Shown here: positions 34,668 to 43,970 of the stretch, in pieces | Position numbering within the stretch: position 1 is the stretch's first letter | Layout: every line of letters begins with the position of its first letter | Source: JAAZHD01 sp012510895 | Lineage (GTDB): Bacteria > Bacillota > Clostridia > Caldicoprobacterales > DTU083 | Length of the DNA: 64,000 nucleotides | NCBI GenBank assembly: GCA_050951465.1 | Contig: JBMNJC010000028.1 | Span: forward strand, 107,763-171,762 | Direction: 5' to 3' | Notes under the pieces: generated by a model | Told to the model about the DNA's origin: nothing | What the model saw: only the letters and a program-made list of their open reading frames with translations | Databases searched by the model: none | Made by a program: the position numbers and the translations under genes

Positions 34668-35864
34668 TTATGAAGGAGTATCATTAGTTTCATCCGAACT
34701 ATATTTTTCTTCCAGTTTATGCAAAAGGTTTTTGGCAAACTCCCGTCCGCCAATTCCGAAGGAAATTGCAAAAGCAACTGCCAATGCACCTAAGATTATT
34801 ATAAATGCTGAATTAACTATAGAAGGAGCAATGCCCAGCTGAATAAAGGTCATAAAAGCTGCTAATGTCAGTATGACAGTTTTTACAAGGCAGGCAATTA
34901 TTTTTTTGTCGGCAAATTTTTTCACTATCAGCTTTTCTATCCAATTGGCGACATAGATGGCTATTCCCATAATTATAACAGCACTGATAACCAGAGGAAG
35001 ATATGCTATAATAGCCTGACCTACAACACGCAATATTTCCAGATTCAGCACATTAAATCCTTCAACCACAAAGAACAGTATAATTACATATTTTACAAAT
35101 TCACCAATTATTTTTGACAGGGAAACATTGATTGCCTTGGCATCTTCCCTTGTAATAACCTTCTCAAGTATTTTATCTGTACCGACTCCTGATAAAATTC
35201 CTGTTAGCAATTTCCCAATGATTTTAGCTATAAATGTTCCTATAACAATAATTGCGATAGCAGAAAAGATATTGGGCAGGAAGGAAACTATTCTGTTCAG
35301 CATGGCTATGGCCGGAGCGGAAATAGCCGTTATATTCAGGATTTGTAAGGCTGCTATGATGACAGGAATTAATATCAATATGTATATAATATAGGCAAGT
35401 ATTGATGAAAGAGTAGTGCCTTCGGTTGGGGAAATGCCTGCTTTTTCCTGCAGCCTGTCAACATTCAGCTTTTTTAGAAGAGGAGTCAGAAGCTGCCGAA
35501 TTAATTTTGCAATAAACAAACCTATTACCAGTACAACAGCTGCTGCTAAAATATTAGGCAAGTAGTCCAAAAATTGAGATACCATGGAAGTAATAGGCGC
35601 AGATACATTCTGCATGCCCAGTCTGTCCAGTACCCCCGGCAGGAAGAGAAGAAATACAATCAGAAAGACGAGTTTACCTATGAATTCAATCGAGCTGCCC
35701 GTTTCTTCGTCGGTAATTCCAATTTTGTCAGTGATTTTTTTTGCATTTACTTTTTCTAAAATTTTTGTCACGATGTATTTAGCCAATGCTGCGACTGCAA
35801 ATGCGACAATCAATAATAGTACCGCCCATACAATACTTGGAAGTGCTTCTAAGAAATAATTCAT
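34668..35864 (-). CDS. Mechanosensitive-channel-like membrane protein (TM-helix repeat family)
   Basis: 398 aa with repeated units built from a helix ending YLPNI or FLPNI, a VIG.FIAK. segment and an amphipathic stretch. Three such units (around residues 95, 190 and 285) are visible, the CmpX/TM_helix repeat arrangement (PF05552-like). The C-terminus AFAISFGIGGREFAKNLL resembles the pore-lining helix of MscS. It may act in osmotic adaptation. Monocistronic. Confidence 0.82.
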   Translation of the reverse strand: MNYFLEALPSIVWAVLLLIVAFAVAALAKYIVTKILEKVNAKKITDKIGITDEETGSSIEFIGKLVFLIVFLLFLPGVLDRLGMQNVSAPITSMVSQFLDYLPNILAAAVVLVIGLFIAKLIRQLLTPLLKKLNVDRLQEKAGISPTEGTTLSSILAYIIYILILIPVIIAALQILNITAISAPAIAMLNRIVSFLPNIFSAIAIIVIGTFIAKIIGKLLTGILSGVGTDKILEKVITREDAKAINVSLSKIIGEFVKYVIILFFVVEGFNVLNLEILRVVGQAIIAYLPLVISAVIIMGIAIYVANWIEKLIVKKFADKKIIACLVKTVILTLAAFMTFIQLGIAPSIVNSAFIIILGALAVAFAISFGIGGREFAKNLLHKLEEKYSSDETNDTPS

Positions 35865-36053
35865 AACACAAAGACCTCACTTTCATATATTTTTATTTAA
35901 AATTTGAAAATTATTGACATATTTTCTGACGGAATGCATATAAAAGCGATCTATAATTATAGTTAATCATTTATAAGTATATTAAAACAAATTTTTTTAG
36001 AATTGTGAAAAAACTAATCTGGCTTTCATGATAATTTAATACGGCAGAATAAT

Positions 36054-36100
36054 AAAAAGTGTCGCAAGGTAATATAAGGAACATTTTCACGACACTTTTT
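36054..36100. terminator. Probable bidirectional terminator
   Basis: AAAAAGTGTCG (36054-36064) pairs with CGACACTTTTT (36090-36100) over a 25-nt loop. On the minus strand it follows the unknown 36140-36664 gene. Confidence 0.7.
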
Positions 36101-36139
36101 ATTACATATTTAGCTTGATCATCTTTAATAATCTACTTG

Positions 36140-36664
36140 TTATTCTTCTTCATTATGAGAAATATGTTCTTCTTTTTCTAAGTTTGCCGGCTGCATCTTA
36201 AGCTCTTCATATTCATTATCTGTATCCTGCAAATTTGCCTCCTTACATTTTTCAGGTTCTATGACTGATAAATCCGGGTCTGGATTCAGTTCTTCATATT
36301 CTGCTTCATAATTCAGCTCTTCGACACGGGGAGTGCATGGCCCGATTCTGGGTGTGCCGCAGCAAACAATTTCCTGTTCAAGATCTATATCCACATCTAT
36401 TTCGATAGGAATTTCAATGCAAAGCAATTGCGTTAAGGTAAAAGAACATTTACTTCTTTGTTCATCACAGGAACGACCTCCAATAATCGGGTAAAAACTT
36501 TTTGGTTTGGGTTTCCGATCATCTCTTGGTTTTACATTGGAACCTATACAGTATACCTTTGGATCGCCGCATTGAGCAATTGGCTCAATGGTAACCACTG
36601 CTTGTGTTTTAACCAATTGATTAGCAATTATTGTTTTAGTGCAGTTTAAATTTTCATCAGACAA
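36140..36664 (-). CDS. Unknown Cys-containing protein with acidic tail
   Basis: 174 aa from a TTG start at 36664, chosen because AAAGGAGGG (plus-strand 36671-36679) lies 6 nt before it; the frame continues upstream without another good site. The N-terminal two thirds has scattered cysteines (NLNCTKT, AQCGDPKVYC, GRSCDEQRSKC, VCCGTPRIGPC) and a strand-rich stretch CIEIPIEIDVDIDLEQ. The last 55 residues are mostly Glu, Asp and Asn. No signal peptide. I do not recognise the family; the strand pattern and cysteines recall spore-coat or SipL-like proteins, which is only a suggestion. Confidence 0.6.
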   Translation of the reverse strand: MSDENLNCTKTIIANQLVKTQAVVTIEPIAQCGDPKVYCIGSNVKPRDDRKPKPKSFYPIIGGRSCDEQRSKCSFTLTQLLCIEIPIEIDVDIDLEQEIVCCGTPRIGPCTPRVEELNYEAEYEELNPDPDLSVIEPEKCKEANLQDTDNEYEELKMQPANLEKEEHISHNEEE

Positions 36665-36880
36665 TTCAATCCCTCCTTTAAACAAAAGTGCATGTAATAT
36701 ACTATGCGAAACCATACACTCTGGTGCTTTGCCGGTATGTGCGCGGAAGCAACTTGTAAAAGTTAGTGCTGTAAATGACTCCTTATGATAAGAGACATTA
36801 ATAATTGTCTTATGATTGTATTTGTAGTATTGTATGAATAAGAAATAGACGAACAAATCTGAAAAGTTAAGGGAGGACAG

Positions 36881-37999
36881 ATGATGGATCCTGGTAAAGG
36901 TGTCAAGTCTGGCTGCTTCAATATAATTCCCGAGGGTGTGCCAAACGGAGGTATATTATTTGTGAATAATGAGGCTGCCGGCAGATCTGGACATGGTGGA
37001 AATACAATAACGGAATGCAAAAACGGTGATATTTTATGTTTTTACAGCAATGTGTCAGGAGAAATATTTTTGGGTCATGGCGTTGCAGGTTGGTCTGAAT
37101 TCAGAAGATCCACTGACGGGGGTAAAACATGGAGTGAACCATGCATTTTCGATTATTCAAAAAAGATGTGGGATGGAGATGAGTGTTATTCCGCATTGGT
37201 TGTTTCAGCAGTTACTGCGCCGAATGGAACACTTGTAGCTATAGTCGCAAGATTTGAAAATGAGAAGTGGATAAAAAGATTTCCGCCTGTATATTTATTA
37301 AGCTATGACAATGGTTATACCTGGTCGGAACCCAGAGAAATTGATAATTCTGCATCTGTACATGATTTATCGCTGACATATGACGGGTCTTTTGTACACG
37401 ATGATACCATATATGTGGTATTCATAGGCGGGGCCGGGGACATGTGTCCGGGACCTTACTCACTGTATGTATCTACAGATAATGGAGAAACATTTAATAA
37501 ACGAAGCAATTTGCCCTTTGATCACCTTTATAATTATGGTACCGGCACCGTACTTGATGACGGAAGTATCATTGTTTATGCATATCCGTGGGATGAGACG
37601 GAGAAGACGGATGAACATAATTTGCCTTATGTAATTAGCAGGGACGGAGGATACACCTGGTCTGAAGTAAAAACGGCATATTTTGAAAAAAGATTAAGAA
37701 ACCCGCAATTATCTGAAAAAATTGGAGATTACTACTTTATGCACGGACGCAGCGGGAGTATGGGCGATGATCCATGTCATCTTGTCCTGTACACATCTAA
37801 AGACGGCATAAACTGGGACAGCGGGATATTTTTAAATAGGGGAGGACGAGATGCAGATTCTTATTCTGCCAATGCAGTGATCGGTAAGCATGATGAATCC
37901 AAACCAAAAAAATTATTGATACAATCAAGCATCGCTTATGACGGAAGATGCAAGGTGAATACTTGCCATTGGTGGATTGAAAATATAAGCAATGCTTAG
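36881..37999 (+). CDS. Sialidase-like BNR-repeat glycosidase
   Basis: 372 aa six-bladed propeller protein. Asp-box repeats (S/T-x-D-x-G-x-T-W) are clear: STDGGKTWSEP, SYDNGYTWSEP, STDNGETF, SRDGGYTWSEV and a weaker SKDGINWDSG. An N-terminal RIP-like segment and RRST Arg are present. There is no signal peptide, so it would act in the cytoplasm on imported oligosaccharides. Whether it cleaves sialic acid or another acidic sugar is unknown. GGGAGG lies just before ATG 36881/36884. It begins a three-gene unit with a sulfatase and an FAD oxidoreductase. Confidence 0.82.
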   Translation: MMDPGKGVKSGCFNIIPEGVPNGGILFVNNEAAGRSGHGGNTITECKNGDILCFYSNVSGEIFLGHGVAGWSEFRRSTDGGKTWSEPCIFDYSKKMWDGDECYSALVVSAVTAPNGTLVAIVARFENEKWIKRFPPVYLLSYDNGYTWSEPREIDNSASVHDLSLTYDGSFVHDDTIYVVFIGGAGDMCPGPYSLYVSTDNGETFNKRSNLPFDHLYNYGTGTVLDDGSIIVYAYPWDETEKTDEHNLPYVISRDGGYTWSEVKTAYFEKRLRNPQLSEKIGDYYFMHGRSGSMGDDPCHLVLYTSKDGINWDSGIFLNRGGRDADSYSANAVIGKHDESKPKKLLIQSSIAYDGRCKVNTCHWWIENISNA

Positions 38000-38034
38000 T
38001 CTTACTGATAATTCGATTGCATAGGAGTGATTTT

Positions 38035-39504
38035 ATGTTAAAAGATAAAAAACCTAACGTTGTTATTATCTATGCTGATGACTTAGGTTATGGAGATTTG
38101 TCATGCTATGGCGGTGTGGGGGTTAAGACTCCAAATGTGGATAACCTTCTGGAAAATGGTATAAAGTTTACCAATGGTTATTCTACATCAGCAGTATGTA
38201 CGCCGGCCAGATACAGTCTTCTGACAGGAGAGTATCCATTCAGAAACCCCAGAACTCATATACTTCCGGGAAATGCCTCATGCATTATAAGCAAAGATAA
38301 ACTAACCTTGCCTAAGGTCTTTAAAAAGGCAGGATATCAGACTGCAATTATTGGAAAATGGCATCTTGGTTTAGGTGAAGGCAACCTGGATTGGAATAAA
38401 GAGATTACTCATACCCCCAACGATGTAGGATTTGATTACTCTTTTATTTTTCCTGCTACAAATGATCGTGTTCCCTGTGTTTATGTAAGAAACAGAAAAG
38501 TAGTAAATCTGGACCCGAATGATCCAATAGAGGTATCCTATGCAGATGAATGCCCATTTGACGATATAGTGACAGCAACTAATAATCCTGAATTATTAAG
38601 AATGGTTCATAGTCATGGCCATAATAAGAGCATTGTTAACGGCATAGGCAGAATTGGATATATGCGCGGTGGTAAAAAGGCTGTTTGGAAGGATGAAGAT
38701 CTGGCAGAAGATTTTTTGAATGAATTAAAAAATTTTATTACATCTAATAAAAATAATCCGTTCTTTGTATATTATGCACTGCATCAACCACATGTTCCCA
38801 GGGTTCCTAATCCAAGATTTGCAGGTACAAGCAAGCTTGGGCCGCGCGGGGATGTTATTGTTGAACTTGACTGGTGTGTTGGTGGACTGAGGAAGCATCT
38901 GGAAGAAGAAGGGCTGCTCGAAGATACTATTATCATATTTACCAGTGATAATGGTCCTGTCCTCGATGACGGTTATCTGGATGATTCTCCGAGACTTAAT
39001 CAGATGTGCAGGCATAAACCTGCCGGACCATTACGCGGCGGTAAATACAGCAAATTCGACGGAGGTACCAGGATTCCCTTCATCGTTTCTTGGCCTTCCC
39101 ATCTTAAGCCTCAGACCTCTTCAGCACTTATCAGTCAGGTAGACTTGCTGGCCTCTTTTGCAAGTATGCTGGATGTTGATCTCGAGGACTGGGCTCCTGA
39201 CAGTTTGGACATGATAGATGTTTTATTAGGAGAATCTCATGTCGGAAGATATGAAATTCTGGGTGAGGCTGTAAACAAAAGCCACTTTTTAAGACAAGGC
39301 AAGTGGACATATTTACAGCCTAAGGAAGGTAATGCAGTAAATTACAATACAGAAATTGAATTAGGTACGTCTCTCGATCCACAGCTTTATAATATGGAAT
39401 ATGATATAGGTCAGCGGGAAAACGTTGCACAGCTGCATATGGATATTGTAAATAGAATGGATCAGAGGATAGAGGAGATAAAAGCGTCAAAACGAACAAG
39501 ATAA
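38035..39504 (+). CDS. Cys-type sulfatase
   Basis: 489 aa from ATG 38035 (AGGAGTGA upstream). The metal-binding DD pair is at 15-16 (IIYADDLGYGD). The formylglycine motif is C-T-P-A-R with Cys55 (AVCTPARYSLLTG), and IGKWHLG and FTSDNGP follow. Family sulfatases need the cysteine oxidised to formylglycine, in anaerobes by the radical SAM enzyme anSME. No such gene is in the window; the radical SAM gene at 4227 belongs to another family. No signal peptide, so a cytoplasmic substrate is expected, fitting the sialidase-like neighbour. Confidence 0.9.
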   Translation: MLKDKKPNVVIIYADDLGYGDLSCYGGVGVKTPNVDNLLENGIKFTNGYSTSAVCTPARYSLLTGEYPFRNPRTHILPGNASCIISKDKLTLPKVFKKAGYQTAIIGKWHLGLGEGNLDWNKEITHTPNDVGFDYSFIFPATNDRVPCVYVRNRKVVNLDPNDPIEVSYADECPFDDIVTATNNPELLRMVHSHGHNKSIVNGIGRIGYMRGGKKAVWKDEDLAEDFLNELKNFITSNKNNPFFVYYALHQPHVPRVPNPRFAGTSKLGPRGDVIVELDWCVGGLRKHLEEEGLLEDTIIIFTSDNGPVLDDGYLDDSPRLNQMCRHKPAGPLRGGKYSKFDGGTRIPFIVSWPSHLKPQTSSALISQVDLLASFASMLDVDLEDWAPDSLDMIDVLLGESHVGRYEILGEAVNKSHFLRQGKWTYLQPKEGNAVNYNTEIELGTSLDPQLYNMEYDIGQRENVAQLHMDIVNRMDQRIEEIKASKRTR

Positions 39505-39544
39505 ATTATTGATGAATTATTCTATATTGGAAAAGGTGGGCTCT

Positions 39545-40942
39545 ATGAAAACGGAATCTGTGCTTAAATATGATACCGTGGTTGTAGGAGGCGGCAGTGC
39601 CGGCATCTCTGCAGCTGCAAGTGCGGCAAAAAACGGTTCCCGTGTTTTGCTTATTGAAGCCGGCCCGGTTCTGGGCGGCGAGATGCTGAGCGGTATGACA
39701 ATAGATGGTGCCGTCAATGCCAGAGGTGAAAGAATAGTGGGGGGGATTCTGGATGAATTAATTGAGGAACTGAAATTAATGGACGGCTATGTAGGCATAT
39801 TTAATGACTGGCGCCTGATTCGATACATATGCATTGATCCGGTTGTAATGCAAATGGCTGTTATGAAGGTACTAAGCAAATATGGGGTTGAAATATTATT
39901 ACATTCTGTCATGGAGGACGTTATCGTAAGGGACGGTACGGTAGAGAAAATTGTTATTTATAATAAAAAAGGCAAATCGTATGTAGAGGCTGGTAATTTT
40001 ATTGATTGTTCAGGAGACGGCGACCTGTGTGCCATGGCGGGAGCTCCTTATGAACTGGCTTCATCCGACGGAGAGTTGCAACCTGTATCCCTGATGTTCA
40101 GGATGAGCGGGGTGGAAACTGAACCCTTATTACGATTCGTCAGAGAGCATCCCGAATACGTAGCCATTGGTGAAAGCGATGTAATAAGAGACGGCCGGAC
40201 GGATAAGGAAATTGTTGAGGAATTGTACAAACAGGGTCAGCCTACAGTATTTTTTAAAGGTGACGGGCCTTTGCTTAAGGAAGCAATAAATCTCGGAGAA
40301 TTATATCCTACAGCATTAATAATGATTCAGCCTACATCAATTGCACGCAAGGAAGTATGTATTAACAGTACCAGGGCAGCCCATATAAATGCATTGGACA
40401 CAAAGGCATTAAGCAACGCGATGGAAGAATTGCTGGATCAAGTGAACAGATGTGTCAAATTTTTAAAAAAAAGGGTGCCTGGATTTGAAAATGCTCAACT
40501 GTCGGCAATAGGTCCGAGAATAGGCATTCGAGAAACGCGAAGAATAATTGGTGAGTATGTTTTAAGCGGTGATGATGCGGCAAAAGCCCGGAAATTTCCG
40601 GATGGCATAGCAAAAGGATGTCATCATATTGATATTCATCAGGATGGGATAAAGCAGGTACGCATACCTATAGCAAATGGCGGTTCCTATGATATACCTT
40701 TCAGATGCTTGATTCCAAAAGGTTTAAGAAACGTGTTAATAGCCGGAAGATGTTTTTCTGCTGACAGATATGCACATGGTTCAGCACGTGTAATAGGCGG
40801 TTGCTTAAGCATGGGCCAGGCTGCAGGAACAGCTGCATCCATGATGCTGGCAGGCAAATTAAACGATACAAGACAGATTGATGTAGACGCACTGAGAACC
40901 AGGCTTAAAGAACAAGGTGCGATACTGGACGGGACATATTGA
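39545..40942 (+). CDS. FAD-dependent oxidoreductase (FAD_oxidored family)
   Basis: 465 aa from ATG 39545 (AAAGGTGGG just before it). The dinucleotide-binding motif VVVGGGSAGISAAASAA starts near residue 12, followed by the glutamate of LLIEAG. GGEMLSGM, FIDCSGDGDLCAMAGAPYEL and the C-terminal VLIAGRCFSADRYAHGSARV are typical of the PF12831 family. Members occur in carbohydrate clusters, where they may oxidise sugar alcohols or sugar acids. Third gene of the sialidase-sulfatase unit; 15 bp separate its stop from the convergent DUF134 gene. Confidence 0.85.
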   Translation: MKTESVLKYDTVVVGGGSAGISAAASAAKNGSRVLLIEAGPVLGGEMLSGMTIDGAVNARGERIVGGILDELIEELKLMDGYVGIFNDWRLIRYICIDPVVMQMAVMKVLSKYGVEILLHSVMEDVIVRDGTVEKIVIYNKKGKSYVEAGNFIDCSGDGDLCAMAGAPYELASSDGELQPVSLMFRMSGVETEPLLRFVREHPEYVAIGESDVIRDGRTDKEIVEELYKQGQPTVFFKGDGPLLKEAINLGELYPTALIMIQPTSIARKEVCINSTRAAHINALDTKALSNAMEELLDQVNRCVKFLKKRVPGFENAQLSAIGPRIGIRETRRIIGEYVLSGDDAAKARKFPDGIAKGCHHIDIHQDGIKQVRIPIANGGSYDIPFRCLIPKGLRNVLIAGRCFSADRYAHGSARVIGGCLSMGQAAGTAASMMLAGKLNDTRQIDVDALRTRLKEQGAILDGTY

Positions 40943-40956
40943 ATATATAAAGTTTA

Positions 40957-41457
40957 TTAAATATCACGACCGTGTCTGCTATGACCATGGCGGCGTCTGT
41001 GCTGATGGCAATGTATTTTGCAGAACATTGTTCTTTCACTCTGTACACAAGCAATATTACCGGAACCGCAAGCGGGACATTCAAATTCACCACTCACGAT
41101 AGCGTCTAAATTTTCATACCGCTCAGTCCACTCATAATTGCAGTCAAGGCATTTGGCAGGACAAATATTAAGGGTGAAATGGCCTCCTTCTATACGTATC
41201 ATTTTTCCGTTAACCAGGCTGTCAGCAATTTTTTCTCTTGCAGCCAGGAGAATACGCTGGAAGGTTGGCCTGGAGACACCCATTTTTTCCGCACACTGGC
41301 TTTGTTCCAGCCCTTCCAGATCTTTCAGACGGATAGCTTCAAGTTCTTCAAGCTTTAATGTATTTTGTGGAATTTCCTCCACATTTTTTTCAGACGGAAT
41401 AAAATACTGGATGGCAGGAACGTGATCGATTCTTCTCCATTTAGTCGGCCTTGCCAA
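40957..41457 (-). CDS. DUF134 family HTH regulator with zinc-ribbon-like and His-rich tail
   Basis: 166 aa. The N-terminus MARPTKWRRID...YFIP is the DUF134 signature. A sigma-region-4-like HTH follows (LKDLEGLEQSQCAEKMGVSRPTFQRILL). After residue 100 come CPAKCLDC and CPACG, probably a zinc ribbon, then a His/Arg-rich tail. The family is a presumed DNA-binding regulator linked to metal-cofactor genes. Its promoter and that of the next gene share a repeated motif (see operators). Confidence 0.85.
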   Translation of the reverse strand: MARPTKWRRIDHVPAIQYFIPSEKNVEEIPQNTLKLEELEAIRLKDLEGLEQSQCAEKMGVSRPTFQRILLAAREKIADSLVNGKMIRIEGGHFTLNICPAKCLDCNYEWTERYENLDAIVSGEFECPACGSGNIACVQSERTMFCKIHCHQHRRRHGHSRHGRDI

Positions 41458-41510
41458 TATATCAGCTCCATTTCATCTAAATCTCAGCCTAATATTATAG
41501 TTCAATAATT

Positions 41511-41545
41511 ATATTAGTCCGGTTATTGGGCATATGTCAATATAA
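41511..41545 (-). promoter_or_regulatory. DUF134 promoter with operator copy 1
   Basis: On the minus strand TTGACA (plus-strand 41535-41540), an 18-bp spacer and TAATAT (41511-41516). The -35 is embedded in TATTGACATATGCCC (plus-strand 41528-41542), which recurs twice upstream of the DUF5320 gene. Confidence 0.7.
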
Positions 41546-41586
41546 CTTGAATTGTCTTGTCGTTACTGGTATTCTATAAATATAAT

Positions 41587-41916
41587 TTATTCTTCATCAT
41601 TTTTTAGCTCAGACAGGCGCTGTTTTATCTCCTTTAGCTCTTTTTCCAAAAATTCCGCCTGTCTGGACAGCATTTCTTTTTCATCTTTTTCGGTTGCATA
41701 CAAGGCAGTATATGCCGGATGCAATCCATAGTGTGGATACGGCACCGCAGGCATGAATCCGCAAAACATTCTCCACATCCTGCGGCTTCTGCCAATACCA
41801 TATCTCATTCCTATCGGATTTGTATATCCGGGAACACCGAATCCAGCGCAATAACCTGCTCCTCTTCCTGTTGTAGGTCCAGAACCCATAGGACCGGTTC
41901 CATCTCCTCTGGGCAT
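41587..41916 (-). CDS. DUF5320 domain protein
   Basis: 109 aa from the ATG at 41916, just after AGGAGGTGTAGAT. The N-terminus MPRGDGTGPMGSGPTTGRGA is the DUF5320 signature, followed by Gly/Tyr-rich sequence and a C-terminal coiled coil (ATEKDEKEMLSRQAEFLEKE region). Family function unknown; homologues cluster with DUF134 and NifX/NifB-like or Mrp genes in Clostridia. Here such partners are absent, and an insertion sequence lies just upstream of the promoter. Confidence 0.85.
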   Translation of the reverse strand: MPRGDGTGPMGSGPTTGRGAGYCAGFGVPGYTNPIGMRYGIGRSRRMWRMFCGFMPAVPYPHYGLHPAYTALYATEKDEKEMLSRQAEFLEKELKEIKQRLSELKNDEE

Positions 41917-41973
41917 ATCTACACCTCCTATATAAATTTTTTGATTTTGAATTTTAGAACGCAAGCAAAACAG

Positions 41974-42027
41974 TTATTGACATATGCCCATAATTATTAT
42001 AAGTTAATTATGAGCATATGTCAATAA
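41974..42027 (-). promoter_or_regulatory. DUF5320 promoter inside a long palindrome (operator copies 2 and 3)
   Basis: Two 23-bp arms, 41974-41996 and 42005-42027, are inverted repeats identical at 22 of 23 positions (TTATTGACATATGC-C/T-CATAATTA). On the minus strand TTGACA (plus-strand 42019-42024), exactly 17 bp and TATAAT (41996-42001) form a perfect promoter within it. Binding at either arm would block polymerase. Confidence 0.75.
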
Positions 42028-42033
42028 TATGTT

Positions 42034-42039
42034 TAAATA
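42034..42039 (+). repeat. Target site duplication of IS copy A (with 43700-43705)
   Basis: TAAATA directly flanks the element on both sides. Confidence 0.85.
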
Positions 42040-43699
42040 GTTCTCATTGAAAAAGTCTAAACTTTAATTGTAAATTTTACCAAACCAAAAGGAAACCCCG
42101 TTTGAATATCGAATTAGTAAATAATCACAAATACAAACTCAACACCCAACGGGATCAATAGATATATTCGACTTCCCGTTGGGCAAATCCTGCGGGGAGG
42201 ATAGAAAAATGTTAAAATTCGATAATCAACAGATTTCCTTAGCTGACTACCTAATACCAGAAGAATTAACAGTGTTGGATGATGAGCTTTCAATCATCGA
42301 CAAATATCTTAATGACGAAAAAATAGTACAGCCGTTCATCGAGTACTTCCATAAGAAGCATGGCAGGCCATCTACTCCATTACAGGTATATATACGGATG
42401 ATGTACCTCAAGCATATGTATTCCCTCAGCTACGAAGAATTACATCAGCAGGTTTCCGATAGCATCAAATGGAGAAGGTTCTGCCATATCCCCCTGGATG
42501 CCAGGGTTCCGGATGGTTCGACTCTTTGCAAACTGACTAAACTCTTTGGTAATGATACCCTTGACAAACTCAATAAGATTATCATCACCAAGGCAGTGGA
42601 AGAGAAGAAGATAAAAGCCCGGAAGGTAAGAATCGATACCACTGTCGCTGAGTCAAACATCCATTATCCTACAGATGCTGAGCTGCTTGAAGATTGTGTC
42701 CGGGTCATTACCCGTACTGTCAACAGGATTGCTGAAGCAGCCAATGATGCAGCAGGTAAAATCCGTAACCGAGGCAGAAGCATCAAAAAGAAGATACTGG
42801 CAATCGCCAAAACCTCAAAGCGCCGGACACAAGAAAAATTCCATGAAATACGTGAGATAACCGGCCAGATAGCTGAAGTTGCCAGGCATACTGTTGCAGA
42901 TGCTAAAAAAGCCTTGGCCAGGGCTAAACAAGTAACGGGCATAAAGATCAAAGACGAGGCTCAAAAACTTATCGACGAACTGTCCGGTATGATCCAGATT
43001 GCCGATAAGATTATTGAGCAGACCGAGGAAGTCAATAAGGGCAACCTCAATTTAAAGGATCGGATAGTCAGCGTTTTTGATCCAGGTGCCCGGCCAATTA
43101 AAAAAGGTAAAATTAAATCTCCAACGGAGTTCGGCCGCAAAGTGCTCATCGCAGAATCAGAAGAAGGAGTAATAACCCATTATGAAGTTTACGAGGGAAA
43201 CCCTTCTGATGAGTCACTGCTTATCGATGCTGTGAAAGGACATCAGAGCAATATTGGACGTACTCCAAAGGAAGTTGCCACTGACAGAGGTTTTTACAGC
43301 AAAGACAATGAAGACAAACTTCATACCCTCGGGGTAAAACGTGTCAGCATGCCAAAGCGGGGAAAAAAGAGCAAAGCACGCAAAGAGCTTGAATCCGCTT
43401 TCTGGTTTAAAAGGCTTCAACGGTTCAGGGCAGGTAGTGAGGCTACCATCAGTATGCTTAAAAGGTGTCGTGGCCTCAACCGAATTCTATCACGGGGTAC
43501 TTCTGGCTCTAAATCCTGGATTGCCATGGGTATTATGGCCCACAACCTATGGAAACTGGCCCAATTATGATATATAAGAGTTAAAAGGGAGTTTTAAATC
43601 ATAATTGGGGTTAAGGTAATCGATATTACCACATTATATATCCGCTTACTACAATAAAAGTAGTGTAGTATTTTAAAGTATGACTTTTTCAATGGAAAC
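42040..43699 (+). mobile_element. DDE insertion sequence, copy A (1660 bp)
   Basis: Imperfect terminal repeats: left GTTCTCATTGAAAAAGTC, right end (reverse complement) GTTTCCATTGAAAAAGTC. A 6-bp TAAATA duplication flanks it. An inner hairpin, CCCAACGGGA (42145-42154) with TCCCGTTGGG (42174-42183), lies before the transposase and probably blocks outside transcription; another (CCAATTATGAT / ATCATAATTGG) follows the gene. Copy B at 54011-55673 is nearly identical and inverted. Confidence 0.92.
42209..43570 (+). CDS. Transposase of IS copy A
   Basis: 453 aa from ATG 42209, preceded by GGGGAGG. An N-terminal DUF772-like helical domain (LQVYIRMMYLKHMYSLSYEEL) is followed by the DDE core: RIDTTVAESN (first Asp), VATDRGFYS (second) and a C-terminal segment with SEATISMLKRCRGLNR (Glu). 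The middle carries a long helical insertion. It is of the Tnp_1 type; whether ISNCY/IS1202-like or IS5-like I cannot settle. It differs from copy B by one missing codon (near 42809) and an Arg/Cys change. Confidence 0.9.
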   Translation: MLKFDNQQISLADYLIPEELTVLDDELSIIDKYLNDEKIVQPFIEYFHKKHGRPSTPLQVYIRMMYLKHMYSLSYEELHQQVSDSIKWRRFCHIPLDARVPDGSTLCKLTKLFGNDTLDKLNKIIITKAVEEKKIKARKVRIDTTVAESNIHYPTDAELLEDCVRVITRTVNRIAEAANDAAGKIRNRGRSIKKKILAIAKTSKRRTQEKFHEIREITGQIAEVARHTVADAKKALARAKQVTGIKIKDEAQKLIDELSGMIQIADKIIEQTEEVNKGNLNLKDRIVSVFDPGARPIKKGKIKSPTEFGRKVLIAESEEGVITHYEVYEGNPSDESLLIDAVKGHQSNIGRTPKEVATDRGFYSKDNEDKLHTLGVKRVSMPKRGKKSKARKELESAFWFKRLQRFRAGSEATISMLKRCRGLNRILSRGTSGSKSWIAMGIMAHNLWKLAQL

Positions 43700-43705
43700 T
43701 AAATA

Positions 43706-43970
43706 ATTATTTGGAGTGGAGTTACTGAAGACATTGTTATAACAGCCTTGTGTGCAATCAATAACACTATTATAATATTGATATGGTGACAGCGTTCCTC
43801 TGAAACCAGATATGAGTATAAAAATGGGTTCCAAAAACTTTCCGGGCAGCTTTCTGGCTGCAATCAAACAGAAGTCCCGTGATGAATCCCTATTTTACTG
43901 AAAGTAAACGGCATATAAATAAAGATAAGTATTGTATACAAAGAGTAACTTTTTAGATGCGTAGATATTA
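43706..43970. other. Spacer between two insertion sequences
   Basis: No convincing gene. A short plus-strand frame at about 43812-43901 (MSIKMGSKNFPGSF...SLFY) may be a remnant of a disrupted gene, but is too short to identify. Confidence 0.4.
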
